Assembly (NCBI GenBank): GCA_022563255.1
Contig: JADFNS010000021.1
Coordinates: 1 to 56,400, forward strand
DNA length: 56,400 nucleotides
From: Pseudomonadota bacterium
Lineage (GTDB): Bacteria > Pseudomonadota > Gammaproteobacteria > Steroidobacterales > Woeseiaceae
Reading direction: 5' to 3'
The position numbers and the translations under genes are program-made. Positions 1-7,228 of this stretch are shown here, one piece after another. Position 1 is the stretch's first letter; each line of letters begins with the position of its first letter. The notes under the pieces were generated by a model. The model saw only the letters and a list, made by a program, of their open reading frames with translations, was not told where the DNA came from and made no database searches.

Positions 1-138
1 AACCTGTACATGTGCGGTTCATCTACGCATCCGGGCGGCGGCGTTTCGGCCGCATGTGGCGCGAACGCGGCGCGCGAAATACTCATTGATCTGCGACGTC
101 GAAACACCGTTCCGGAAGACGATTTCTACAACGAGTAA
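1..138 (+). CDS. CrtI-like FAD-dependent oxidoreductase, C-terminal end only
   Basis: This is the last 45 codons of a gene that begins outside the window and ends at TAA 136-138. It reads [20 protein letters not shown] and continues with ANAAREIL, the C-terminal flavin-binding signature of the phytoene-desaturase-like (CrtI/PYROXD2) FAD oxidoreductases. The tail is nearly identical in pattern to the end of the oxidoreductase at 46027-47643 ([15 protein letters not shown], then NTVPE near the terminus), so it is a paralogue of that gene. Only 3 bp separate it from the GcvT-like gene, so they are very likely co-transcribed, matching the oxidoreductase-GcvT order seen again at 47636-50376. The substrate is unknown; a desaturase or amine dehydrogenase role is inference. 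Confidence 0.88.
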   Translation, partial: NLYMCGSSTHPGGGVSAACGANAAREILIDLRRRNTVPEDDFYNE

Positions 139-141
139 ACC

Positions 142-1338
142 ATGAATACACCCGACCCATACGCTGGCGAACGCCTGAAACTATCTCCCTTCCATCCCAG
201 GCAGGAGGTCCTGAATATCCGCGAGGCCTGGGCTTCGTGGAATGGTTACAAGTTCGCCGAGTATTACTACGACGCCGAGTACGAGTATTTTTGCGTTCGA
301 AATTCCTGCGCTACCTATGACATTTGTCCGATGCAAAAATACGAAATAAGCGGTCGCGATGCCGAGGCGATGTTGAACCGGATGATTACGAGAGATGTTA
401 CGAAGTTCGGCGTCAATCGCGTTGCCTATTGTGTCTGGTGCACCGACGAAGGGCGCGTGATTGACGACGGGACAATATTCAAATTGACGGACGATAAATT
501 CATGCTGACCTGCGGTAGTCCATGCACTGCCTGGCTCGAAAAAAGCGCTTTCGGATTCGATGACGTGAACGTTACGGATGTTACCGATTGTTTAGCCGCG
601 CTTTCTTTGCAGGGCCCAACGTCGTGCGCCGTTCTCAGGAACATGGGACTGAAAGGTATAGAAGCTGCCAAACCGTTCGATATCATGCACTTTCCTTTCC
701 ACGGTGACACGCTCATGGTGTCGCGCACCGGTTTCACCGGCGATCTTGGTTACGAACTCTGGATTCAGCCGGGGCTCGCCCTTGAACTATGGGATGAGTT
801 GTATGCCGCGGGGGAAAACTATTGCATACAGCCCTACGGCGAGGTCGCGACCAACATGGCCCGGCTTGAGGCTGCATTCATTATGCCCAACATGGAATTC
901 AACGAGGCGCTGCGGACCGTGCACTTCGAACACGACCAGACGCCATTCGAGTTGAATTTGGGCTGGCTGGTGGATTTCGACAAACCACATTTCAGTGGTC
1001 GCAGAGCCTTGTTAAGCGAAAAGCGGCGCGGATCGAAATACACCCTGATTAAACTCGATATTGAGGGCAATAAGCCAGCCGAGAGGTCTTACATATACAA
1101 GAACAAGCGTTGCACGCGGGAGATTGGTTACGTTACCTCGGCTATGTGGTCGCCGGCAGCCAAAGCGAACATTGCCTTGGCGATGATCGAGACAGAGCAT
1201 CTGGAAGGTGAATTGTGGGCGGAAATTTATTATGAAAAGGAACTACGCCAATACAGTCGGGTAGCTCGATGTACGCGCAAGAAAAAACCGTTCTGGACGC
1301 CGGCCCGGGCACGAGCGACGCCGCCGGCCGACTATTGA
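142..1338 (+). CDS. GcvT-like aminomethyltransferase family protein (folate-dependent demethylase candidate)
   Basis: 398 residues of the glycine-cleavage T-protein/DmdA/dimethylglycine-demethylase fold. Visible family features are the N-terminal region with VIDDGTIFKL (about residue 110), SLQGPTS (about 155), SRTGFTGDLGYELW (about 195), and the C-terminal GRRAL and IGYVTSAMWSP blocks. T-proteins transfer a methyl or methylene group from an amine or sulfonium substrate to tetrahydrofolate. This one is free-standing, not fused to a dehydrogenase. It lies between a CrtI-like oxidoreductase and two PuuB-like oxidases and is a clear paralogue of the protein at 49177-50376. The pairing suggests oxidation of an N-methyl substrate with capture of the one-carbon unit on folate. 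DMSP demethylase DmdA is a distant alternative; nothing in the sequence proves a sulfonium substrate. Confidence 0.85.
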   Translation: MNTPDPYAGERLKLSPFHPRQEVLNIREAWASWNGYKFAEYYYDAEYEYFCVRNSCATYDICPMQKYEISGRDAEAMLNRMITRDVTKFGVNRVAYCVWCTDEGRVIDDGTIFKLTDDKFMLTCGSPCTAWLEKSAFGFDDVNVTDVTDCLAALSLQGPTSCAVLRNMGLKGIEAAKPFDIMHFPFHGDTLMVSRTGFTGDLGYELWIQPGLALELWDELYAAGENYCIQPYGEVATNMARLEAAFIMPNMEFNEALRTVHFEHDQTPFELNLGWLVDFDKPHFSGRRALLSEKRRGSKYTLIKLDIEGNKPAERSYIYKNKRCTREIGYVTSAMWSPAAKANIALAMIETEHLEGELWAEIYYEKELRQYSRVARCTRKKKPFWTPARARATPPADY

Positions 1339-1353
1339 CAGACGATTTTCAAT

Positions 1354-2628
1354 ATGCAGCCACAAACGCATACAAACTCCTACTACGCAGCGACCGTCAA
1401 CGATGTCACAGACTTTGCGCCATTGCTGGGCGAGAACTCTGCGGATGTCTGTGTCATTGGTGCGGGATTTACCGGAATATCTACCGCATTGCACCTGGCC
1501 GAGCGCGGCTACAACGTGCACGTTGTTGAGGCAAACAAAGTTGGCTGGGGAGCATCCGGCCGCAATGGCGGCCAGATGATTGGCGGTATTGCCGGTGAGG
1601 AAAATATTGCGAAGCATCATGGCAGGGATGTCGAAGACGTATTCGGGGAGCTGCGTTGGGCAGGGCACAAGATCATTCGTGAGTGCGTGCAGAAATACCG
1701 AATTGAGTGTGATCTGAAATTCGGCTATCTCGATGTTGCGATAAAGAAAAGACATCTCCGGGATTTAGAAGCCGATTATGAGCGTCTTCTGAAGGCTGAC
1801 TTCCCACATGAGTTCCGACTCTTATCGAAGAGTGAGACTCAGGAGGCGATTGGCACGGACGCTTATGTCGGTGCGCTGCTAAATATGGGTAACGGCCATT
1901 TGCATCCTCTGAAAATGTGCGTTGGTGAAGCCAGGGCGGCAGTGTCTCTCGGGACGACCGTTTACGAACGGTCGCCGGTGCTCCATATAGAACACAGTGG
2001 CAGGCCGAGAGTCGTTACGCAGCAGGGCTCTGTGACGGCCGATGCCGTTGTTATCGCAGGAAACGCTTACCACGATCTCGATAGAAAGCTGCGGGGCGTG
2101 ATGTTTCCCGTGCACAGTTTTATTATTGCGACAGAACCGCTCTCTGAGGACATCGTCAGTACGATCAATCCCATGGATCTCGCCGTATGCGATCCTAATT
2201 TTGTTTTGCAGTATTTCCGGTTAAGCGCTGACAAGCGTCTGCTGTTTGGCGGGCGGATCAACTATTTTGGAGACGATCCGGAGATCATCAAAAATAATCT
2301 ACGGCGGAAAATGCTCAAGATTTACCCGCAGTTGGCAAATATTGGAATCGACTATGCCTGGGGCGGGACCATCGGTGTTCCCATCACCAGGGTGCCGCAG
2401 TTAGGCAGGGTTTCCCCTAACGTTTTCTATTGCCAGGGATATTCGGGACACGGTGTTAATGTCACACATCTGATGGGAAAAATTTTGGCGGATGCTGTTG
2501 CCGGGACTCTGGAACAATTTGATTTGTTCGCTGACGTCAAGCCTTTCACTGTTCCGGGTGCGCATTGGCTAAGCAAACCGATGGTGGCGCTCGGCATGTT
2601 GTACTACCAAATGAGGGATCGACTTTAA
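1354..2628 (+). CDS. FAD-dependent amine oxidase, DAO/PuuB family (copy 1)
   Basis: 424 residues. The N terminus QTHTNSYYAATVNDVTDFAP resembles gamma-glutamylputrescine oxidase PuuB. It is followed by the Rossmann motif GAGFTGISTALHLAERG (about residue 37) and the WGASGRNGGQ FAD-contact motif typical of the DadA/PuuB group. The C-terminal YCQGYSGHGVNVTHLMGKI block is the second FAD-binding signature. Members oxidise amines or amino acids at C-N bonds, producing an aldehyde or keto acid, ammonia or amine, and H2O2. It starts 15 bp after the GcvT-like gene and is followed 19 bp later by a paralogue, so the three form one operon. The polyamine-type ABC transporter at 40079-43967 would fit as a substrate supplier, but that link is inference. 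Confidence 0.87.
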   Translation: MQPQTHTNSYYAATVNDVTDFAPLLGENSADVCVIGAGFTGISTALHLAERGYNVHVVEANKVGWGASGRNGGQMIGGIAGEENIAKHHGRDVEDVFGELRWAGHKIIRECVQKYRIECDLKFGYLDVAIKKRHLRDLEADYERLLKADFPHEFRLLSKSETQEAIGTDAYVGALLNMGNGHLHPLKMCVGEARAAVSLGTTVYERSPVLHIEHSGRPRVVTQQGSVTADAVVIAGNAYHDLDRKLRGVMFPVHSFIIATEPLSEDIVSTINPMDLAVCDPNFVLQYFRLSADKRLLFGGRINYFGDDPEIIKNNLRRKMLKIYPQLANIGIDYAWGGTIGVPITRVPQLGRVSPNVFYCQGYSGHGVNVTHLMGKILADAVAGTLEQFDLFADVKPFTVPGAHWLSKPMVALGMLYYQMRDRL

Positions 2629-2647
2629 GTGGGTTAAATAATCGCCG

Positions 2648-3937
2648 ATGAAAGCAATCAACCAAAAACAGGAGCACACCAGATCGTACTATGCTGCCAC
2701 GGCTAACGAGGTCTCCGATTACCCGGTTCTGGAAGGCCGTCAATCGGCCGATATCTGCATTGTTGGCGCCGGCTTTACAGGTGTTGCGACTGCGCTAACG
2801 CTGGTCGAGCGAGGTTTTTCAGTGGCGCTCATTGAGGCCAACCGCGTGGGCTGGGGTGCGTCCGGCAGGAACGGTGGCCAACTCATCAATGGCATCAGCG
2901 GATTGGAGAAGATTCGCAAAAAGCACGGCGATGGCATTGCCGACATGTTGTGGGACATAAGATGGCGTGGGAATGATATCGTTTATGAGCGCGTTGAGAA
3001 GTACGCAATCCAGTGCGATTTGAAAAGTGGATTCGTGCAAACGGCACTGAAATCACGACATTTGGCCGACCTGGAGGAACTCGCCGCGCAGAGGCAGCGA
3101 CATAATTTTCCCTACAAATACGAGATCTGGGACAAGGAAAAGACCCAGGCCATGTTGGGCTCCAGCGCCTACATCGGCGGCTTTGCTTGTTATCGTGACG
3201 GCCACCTGCACCCGTTAAATCTTTGCAACGGTGAAGCAAAGGCGGCACATGCGCTCGGCGTGCAGATATACGAGCAATCGCCAGTCACTGCCATCGAGCA
3301 CGGCAACCGCCCGAAAGTGAAAACTGCAACCGGTGTCGTGGAAGCAGATGCTGTGGTGTTGGCCGGCAACGCCTACAGCACGCTCGAATCAAAGCACTTG
3401 TCCAATCTGGTATTTCCAGCTGGCAGCTACATCATCGCGACAGAGCCCTTGTCCGAGAAAGTAGTCAACGAGATCAATCCACGGGACCTCGCGGTTTGCG
3501 ACCTCAATGAGGTCGTAGACTACTTTCGTTTGTCGGCCGACAAGCGGTTGCTCTATGGTGGTGCCTGCAATTATTCCGGTCGTGAGCCGAAGAGTATCAA
3601 ATCGTACATTCGCCCCCGCATGCTCAAAATATATCCGCAACTCGAAGATGTTCGGATCGAATACGAATGGGGTGGGCTGATTGGCATTGTATTGAATCGT
3701 ACCCCGGCCGTTGGCCGAATCAACAAGAATGTTTATTACTGCCAGGGCTATTCAGGACACGGTTTGAACGCGACTCACATCATGGGCGAAATCGTAGCCG
3801 ATGCGATTGCCGGCACGATGGAAAAATTCGACCTGTTTGCTGACATGAAACATTTTCGGATGCCCGGGTCACAATGGATGGGTAACCAAATAATCGCACT
3901 GGGTATGTTGTATTACCGCCTGAAGGATATGCTGTAA
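2648..3937 (+). CDS. FAD-dependent amine oxidase, DAO/PuuB family (copy 2)
   Basis: 429 residues and colinear with the preceding gene over its whole length: GAGFTGVATALTLVERG, WGASGRNGGQ, VLAGNAY, LSADKRLLYGG and YCQGYSGHGLNATHIMGEI. The two are tandem duplicates that have diverged considerably, which argues for different substrates or for heteromer formation, not a recent duplication. It starts with ATG after a short 19-bp gap. Its stop codon abuts the convergent aminotransferase relic at 3938. As for the first copy, PuuB-like oxidation of an amine is the family expectation; gamma-glutamylputrescine as the actual substrate is not established, because no gamma-glutamyl synthetase (puuA) or hydrolase (puuD) is present in the window. 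Confidence 0.87.
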   Translation: MKAINQKQEHTRSYYAATANEVSDYPVLEGRQSADICIVGAGFTGVATALTLVERGFSVALIEANRVGWGASGRNGGQLINGISGLEKIRKKHGDGIADMLWDIRWRGNDIVYERVEKYAIQCDLKSGFVQTALKSRHLADLEELAAQRQRHNFPYKYEIWDKEKTQAMLGSSAYIGGFACYRDGHLHPLNLCNGEAKAAHALGVQIYEQSPVTAIEHGNRPKVKTATGVVEADAVVLAGNAYSTLESKHLSNLVFPAGSYIIATEPLSEKVVNEINPRDLAVCDLNEVVDYFRLSADKRLLYGGACNYSGREPKSIKSYIRPRMLKIYPQLEDVRIEYEWGGLIGIVLNRTPAVGRINKNVYYCQGYSGHGLNATHIMGEIVADAIAGTMEKFDLFADMKHFRMPGSQWMGNQIIALGMLYYRLKDML

Positions 3938-4705
3938 TTAAAAGCCGCTGTCACCGGTTGGCCATGCCGGGCTGTCACCTTGCTGCTGGCCGCGCTCATT
4001 TACGTACTTGATGGCTTCACCCATAATCCGCAAGCCTTCGAACAAAACCTCGTCGTCCATATTCAGCGCCGGATACATACGTATCGTGTCTTCATGGTCA
4101 CTTATCGCCCAAACACCCTTCTCCAACATGCGGCTGCGAACCGCCCTGGCATAACACCAGCTTTTTTCATCGACATTCGGGCTATGAAAACCAACTCGCA
4201 GCAACAGCCCGTTGCCTCGTACCTGTCGCACGATGTCGAAAGCCTCCCAGCTCTGCATGACATCTGCGGCAAGCTGTCCGAGCCTGGCGGCATTGTCGAC
4301 GATATTGTCCCGCTCGTAGATCTCCAGCGTCTTGATGCCGGCAGCACAGCCCGCAGGCGATCCCGCCCGAGAGGTTTTTGCCAACCACGAGGATGTCCGG
4401 AATGACGTCGTAATGCTCGACCGCCCACATTTTTCCTGTTCTGCCTATACCGGTCAGCACTTCGTCGGCGATCATAAGCCAGTCATTCTTGTCACATAGT
4501 TCGCGAATGCCACGCAGGAAAGTCGTCGGTGGAATCCAGTTACCGCCTTCGGCCAGACCTGGCTCGATCATCACTCCAGCGATCGAGTCGCGTGGCGCAA
4601 TACAGTCTGGAATATGGTTGTCGAGGTACCAGAGACAATAATCGACATATTGCTCCTGGGACACCATGAACATGGCGTCGCTCTTAGCGCAGAAGCATGC
4701 GGATT
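3938..4705 (-). pseudogene. Class III aminotransferase relic (5'-truncated, internal deletion with frameshift)
   Basis: On the minus strand one frame (4673 down to about 4384) reads like the middle of a class III PLP aminotransferase: IAGVMIEPGLAEGGNWIPP, then LMIADEVLTGIGRTGKMW and ILVVGKNLSGG. The downstream half continues in another frame: SPAGCAAGIKTLEIYERD, GNGLLLRVGF, and a C terminus ending at 3938. The segment between GKNLSGG and SPAGCAAG, which would carry the PLP-binding lysine region and its surroundings, is missing, and the frame changes there. The first 150 or so residues are also absent; an in-frame TAA lies just upstream of the match near 4703-4711. It is therefore dead. It lies convergent to the PuuB-like genes and may once have processed the same amines. 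Confidence 0.85.
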
Positions 4706-4835
4706 AGTCAGGACATTCTATAGCAGAAAATCGTACAATAGGCGACGGGTAAGCCGCAGCTGTCAAGCCGAAATGATTTTTCTCGGCACTCTGCGATAGG
4801 ATGCAAGGTGTACGTCAGATGCTGGGGGGGATCTA

Positions 4836-5621
4836 ATGCACACAACGGAATTTGTAGAAAGTTATTTCGACGCCTGGAATCATCTCGATCCAACAGGCGT
4901 GGCGGATCATTTGACCGCCGACGGGATCTATTGCGACGTTCCCAATAACGAGACAAGCTCTCACGACGAGTTGATTGCCAGTTTAAGCGAAGTATTCTCC
5001 AGTTATCGGCACCGGTATGAGTTAATCGGGGAAATTCTAGCAAGCCAAAATGCAATAGCCTTTCAGTACCGCGTCTATCCGTTCGAACATGCCGGAAAAC
5101 GGAAGTCATCGAAATTCTTTTGTGGTGCAGAATTCATGACACTAAGCGGTGACGCCGCATTGACGATAACTGATTACTACGAAATGCCCGATATCGTCGG
5201 GCTGTCGAGTTCCGTTGATCCAACATCCCGCGAAATGCTGGGGCGAAAATACGAAAAATCAGGATTGGATACAGAGCAACTTCGGGAGTACAAGAAACGA
5301 CTCGAAAATATCATGCAACTGGAACAAACATATCTGCACTCTGACCTGACATTACCGGAGCTTGCGAAGGCCGTTAAGTGTTCAGTCAACCACTTATCGC
5401 AGGTCATCAATTCGGGATTCGGTATGAGTTTCTTTGACTACCTGAACCGACAACGGATTGAACACGCCAAGAATATGTTGAACAGGCGCGATATTCAGAG
5501 CAACTCTATATTGAATATTGCGTTTACCGCCGGATTTAATTCTAATTCAGCCTTCTACGCTGCTTTTAAGAGATTTGTCGGACAAACTCCGGCGCAGTTT
5601 CGGCGTGCACACTTGGAATAA
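4836..5621 (+). CDS. AraC-family regulator with N-terminal SnoaL-like domain
   Basis: 261 residues. Residues about 5-115 look like an NTF2/SnoaL-like cone domain: MHTTEFVESYFDAWNHLDPT, then VADHLTADGIYCDVPNNE, with the length and strand pattern of small ligand-binding or isomerase folds. Residues about 155-260 are an AraC-type double helix-turn-helix: LTLPELAKAVKCSVNHLSQV for the first HTH and ILNIAFTAGFNSNSAFYAAF, then KRFVGQTPAQFRR, for the second. The ATG at 4836 follows a G-rich ribosome binding site (GGGGGGG at about 4824-4830). A SnoaL domain is an unusual sensory partner for AraC HTHs; it would plausibly bind a small hydrophobic or steroid-like effector. The target is unknown; the JDVT-CTERM gene 31 bp downstream is one candidate. 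Confidence 0.85.
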   Translation: MHTTEFVESYFDAWNHLDPTGVADHLTADGIYCDVPNNETSSHDELIASLSEVFSSYRHRYELIGEILASQNAIAFQYRVYPFEHAGKRKSSKFFCGAEFMTLSGDAALTITDYYEMPDIVGLSSSVDPTSREMLGRKYEKSGLDTEQLREYKKRLENIMQLEQTYLHSDLTLPELAKAVKCSVNHLSQVINSGFGMSFFDYLNRQRIEHAKNMLNRRDIQSNSILNIAFTAGFNSNSAFYAAFKRFVGQTPAQFRRAHLE

Positions 5622-5652
5622 GTCCCGTCCCTTCATATTACCGCGCGTCGAT

Positions 5653-6614
5653 ATGCGGGCCGCCCACCAGCCCAGCATGATCGCAAATGCGGATTCTGCT
5701 AAGATCGACCTAGATCCGCAGCTTAAAATAAAGAATACCAGGGGGATTCGAAAAACGACTCAATCACTAGGCACATTACTACTCGGCTGTTTTCTTGCCT
5801 GGCCATTCGCAAGCCTCGCTGCACCGCCTATCTGGGATACCGATTACAACACCGTTTCGATCAACACCAATGGCGGCGTCATGCTGGGGATTGACGGGGT
5901 ATATCCTGGTGACGATTATGTGGACTACGACATTTGGGATTTATCGTACTTTGTGTCCGACTTACTGACGTTGGCAATCCCGCAATTCTCCCGTTTAATG
6001 GGGACCTTAACAACGAGACTGTCGGAAACATCCATTTCAAGACGGATGCTACGACCGCTGTCATTACCTGGGTCGGTACGGGGACATACGAGAATGATAC
6101 TCTGGCGTTTATTACCTTCCAGCTGACGCTGGCATCCGACGGCACGATCACCTTTGGTTACGACGGCATTAACGGGGATCTCGTTGACGATCTCGACGAG
6201 GGAATTGTGGTCGGTGTGTCAACGGGCTTGGATGGGACACCCCCGGTCAGCTCCGACCTGAGTGCTCCGATGAATGCCGATGTAACGGCTGCCACGACGT
6301 ATGAAATTTGGTGTTACGACGAAAATATGATCGTCGACGGCACGTGCTTTGCGCAGGATGGTTCCCGTCCGGACAACTACGGTTTTGATCTCGACCAGAC
6401 CAACGTGATATTCACACCGAACGGCACCGGTGGTTTCGATATATCAACTGGTGCACCGCCTCCACCACCTCCACCACCCGTGGCCGGACAGGAGCTCGGG
6501 GACTACGGTGGATGCACAGTCGGCATTGCTGACGGCACGATAGATCCGACCTTGCCATTGCTAATACTGATCAGCATCGTTGGCATATTCACGCGTAGGC
6601 TGCGCGCGGCCTGA
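5653..6614 (+). pseudogene. JDVT-CTERM surface protein gene, split by one frameshift
   Basis: Two overlapping frames make one exported protein. The first frame (ATG 5653 or 5677) gives a long signal peptide with core LGTLLLGCFLAWPFASLAAP and a mature start IWDTDYNTVSINTNGGVMLG. Between about 5930 and 5985 the reading switches to another frame, which continues NPAILPFNGDLNNETVGNIH. This resembles nidogen-like or similar beta-sandwich ectodomains. A proline run (about 6450-6479) leads to GGCTVGIADGTIDPTLPLL, LILISIVGIF and a terminal RRLRAA. That tail (GGC, DPTLPLL, hydrophobic helix, basic end) matches the JDVT-CTERM sorting signal. One base appears missing, or two extra. The rest is well preserved, so either a recent natural frameshift or a sequence error is possible. 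Processing would be by MrtJ next door. Confidence 0.78.
6562..6581 (+). repeat. 20-bp direct repeat, copy 1
   Basis: The sequence TAATACTGATCAGCATCGTT occurs exactly here and at 8410-8429, in the same orientation, 1,848 bp apart. This copy lies in the codons for the hydrophobic helix (LILISIVG) of the JDVT-CTERM tail. A perfect 20-mer is not expected by chance in a window this size. Confidence 0.9.
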
Positions 6615-6616
6615 TC

Positions 6617-7057
6617 CTGCGAGGCAAAACAAAAATCCAGTCTGACTGGCATCTGGGGGCGGCAATACTTGCCGCCCCTTTTTGTTGGTGGCTCCTGTCG
6701 ACGATGGTTACTCCAGCGTCGACACCCGAAATGGCGGACCTGTGGTCGCGCCGATTTATTGTGGTCGCGATTATCTTTCCCATTTTCGAAGAGATCGTGT
6801 TTCGCGGCGTGCTGCAAGGATGGATGCTCAAGAAGAGCTGGGGAGGCAGGAAAAAATTCGGGATTTCAAGTGCCAACGTGGCGGTCAGCATCGTCTTTAC
6901 GGCGCTGCACGTCGTGCGACGAGTCGGCGTTATTTCAGTGGGAGTGTTCGTGCCGAGCCTGGTGTTCGGGTATTTTCGCGAACGCTACGATAATCTGACT
7001 GCGTCGATCGGGTTGCACATATTTTACAATTCAGGATTCGTTCTGTTGTTCAGCTAG
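6617..7057 (+). CDS. mrtJ: JDVT-CTERM-system glutamic intramembrane protease (CPBP family)
   Basis: A CPBP/Abi-type protease of about 145 residues. Catalytic motif 1 is FPIFEEIVFRGVLQGW (EExxxR), motif 2 includes FTALHVV, and motif 3 FVPSLVFGYFRERY precedes IGLHIFYNSG. The first ATG is at 6704, but the same frame is open back to about 6599 and encodes a good first transmembrane helix (HLGAAILAAPFCWWLLS) that the small JDVT-type proteases have. There is no ATG, GTG or TTG upstream, only CTG codons at 6611 and 6617 beside the TGA of the preceding gene. The true start is unresolved: either a CTG coupled to termination of the target gene, or ATG 6704 with loss of helix 1. It lies directly after a JDVT-CTERM protein, the arrangement expected of MrtJ, which should cleave or anchor that protein in the membrane. 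Confidence 0.8.
   Translation: MRGKTKIQSDWHLGAAILAAPFCWWLLSTMVTPASTPEMADLWSRRFIVVAIIFPIFEEIVFRGVLQGWMLKKSWGGRKKFGISSANVAVSIVFTALHVVRRVGVISVGVFVPSLVFGYFRERYDNLTASIGLHIFYNSGFVLLFS
6656..6683 (+). terminator. Terminator-like hairpin between the JDVT-CTERM gene and mrtJ
   Basis: A perfect 10-bp stem GGGGCGGCAA / TTGCCGCCCC with loop TAC is followed immediately by TTTTT (6679-6683), the classic form of a Rho-independent terminator on the plus strand. It begins 42 bp after the stop codon of the JDVT-CTERM gene. Unusually, it also lies inside the probable N-terminal coding sequence of mrtJ (GAAILAAPF is encoded by the stem), so it may act as an attenuator or set the ratio of target to protease. Confidence 0.75.
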
Positions 7058-7228
7058 AGCATGAACGATTATTGACTATCCTCGCGCTATTAGTAATCTC
7101 GAACAGGCTGGTGATTGCCAGGACGCAGCAACCCGTCACGAGTCGGCAACAGCTGATGGATCTTCTTCGAAGGCGTACTGAGAGACAGCTTCGCAACACG
7201 GTCAAACCTGTGCCTTGTCGTTTACGGA

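Noticed and set aside
1354..3937. Classical Puu putrescine pathway
   Set aside because: Only PuuB-like oxidases occur; PuuA, PuuC and PuuD homologues are absent from the window.
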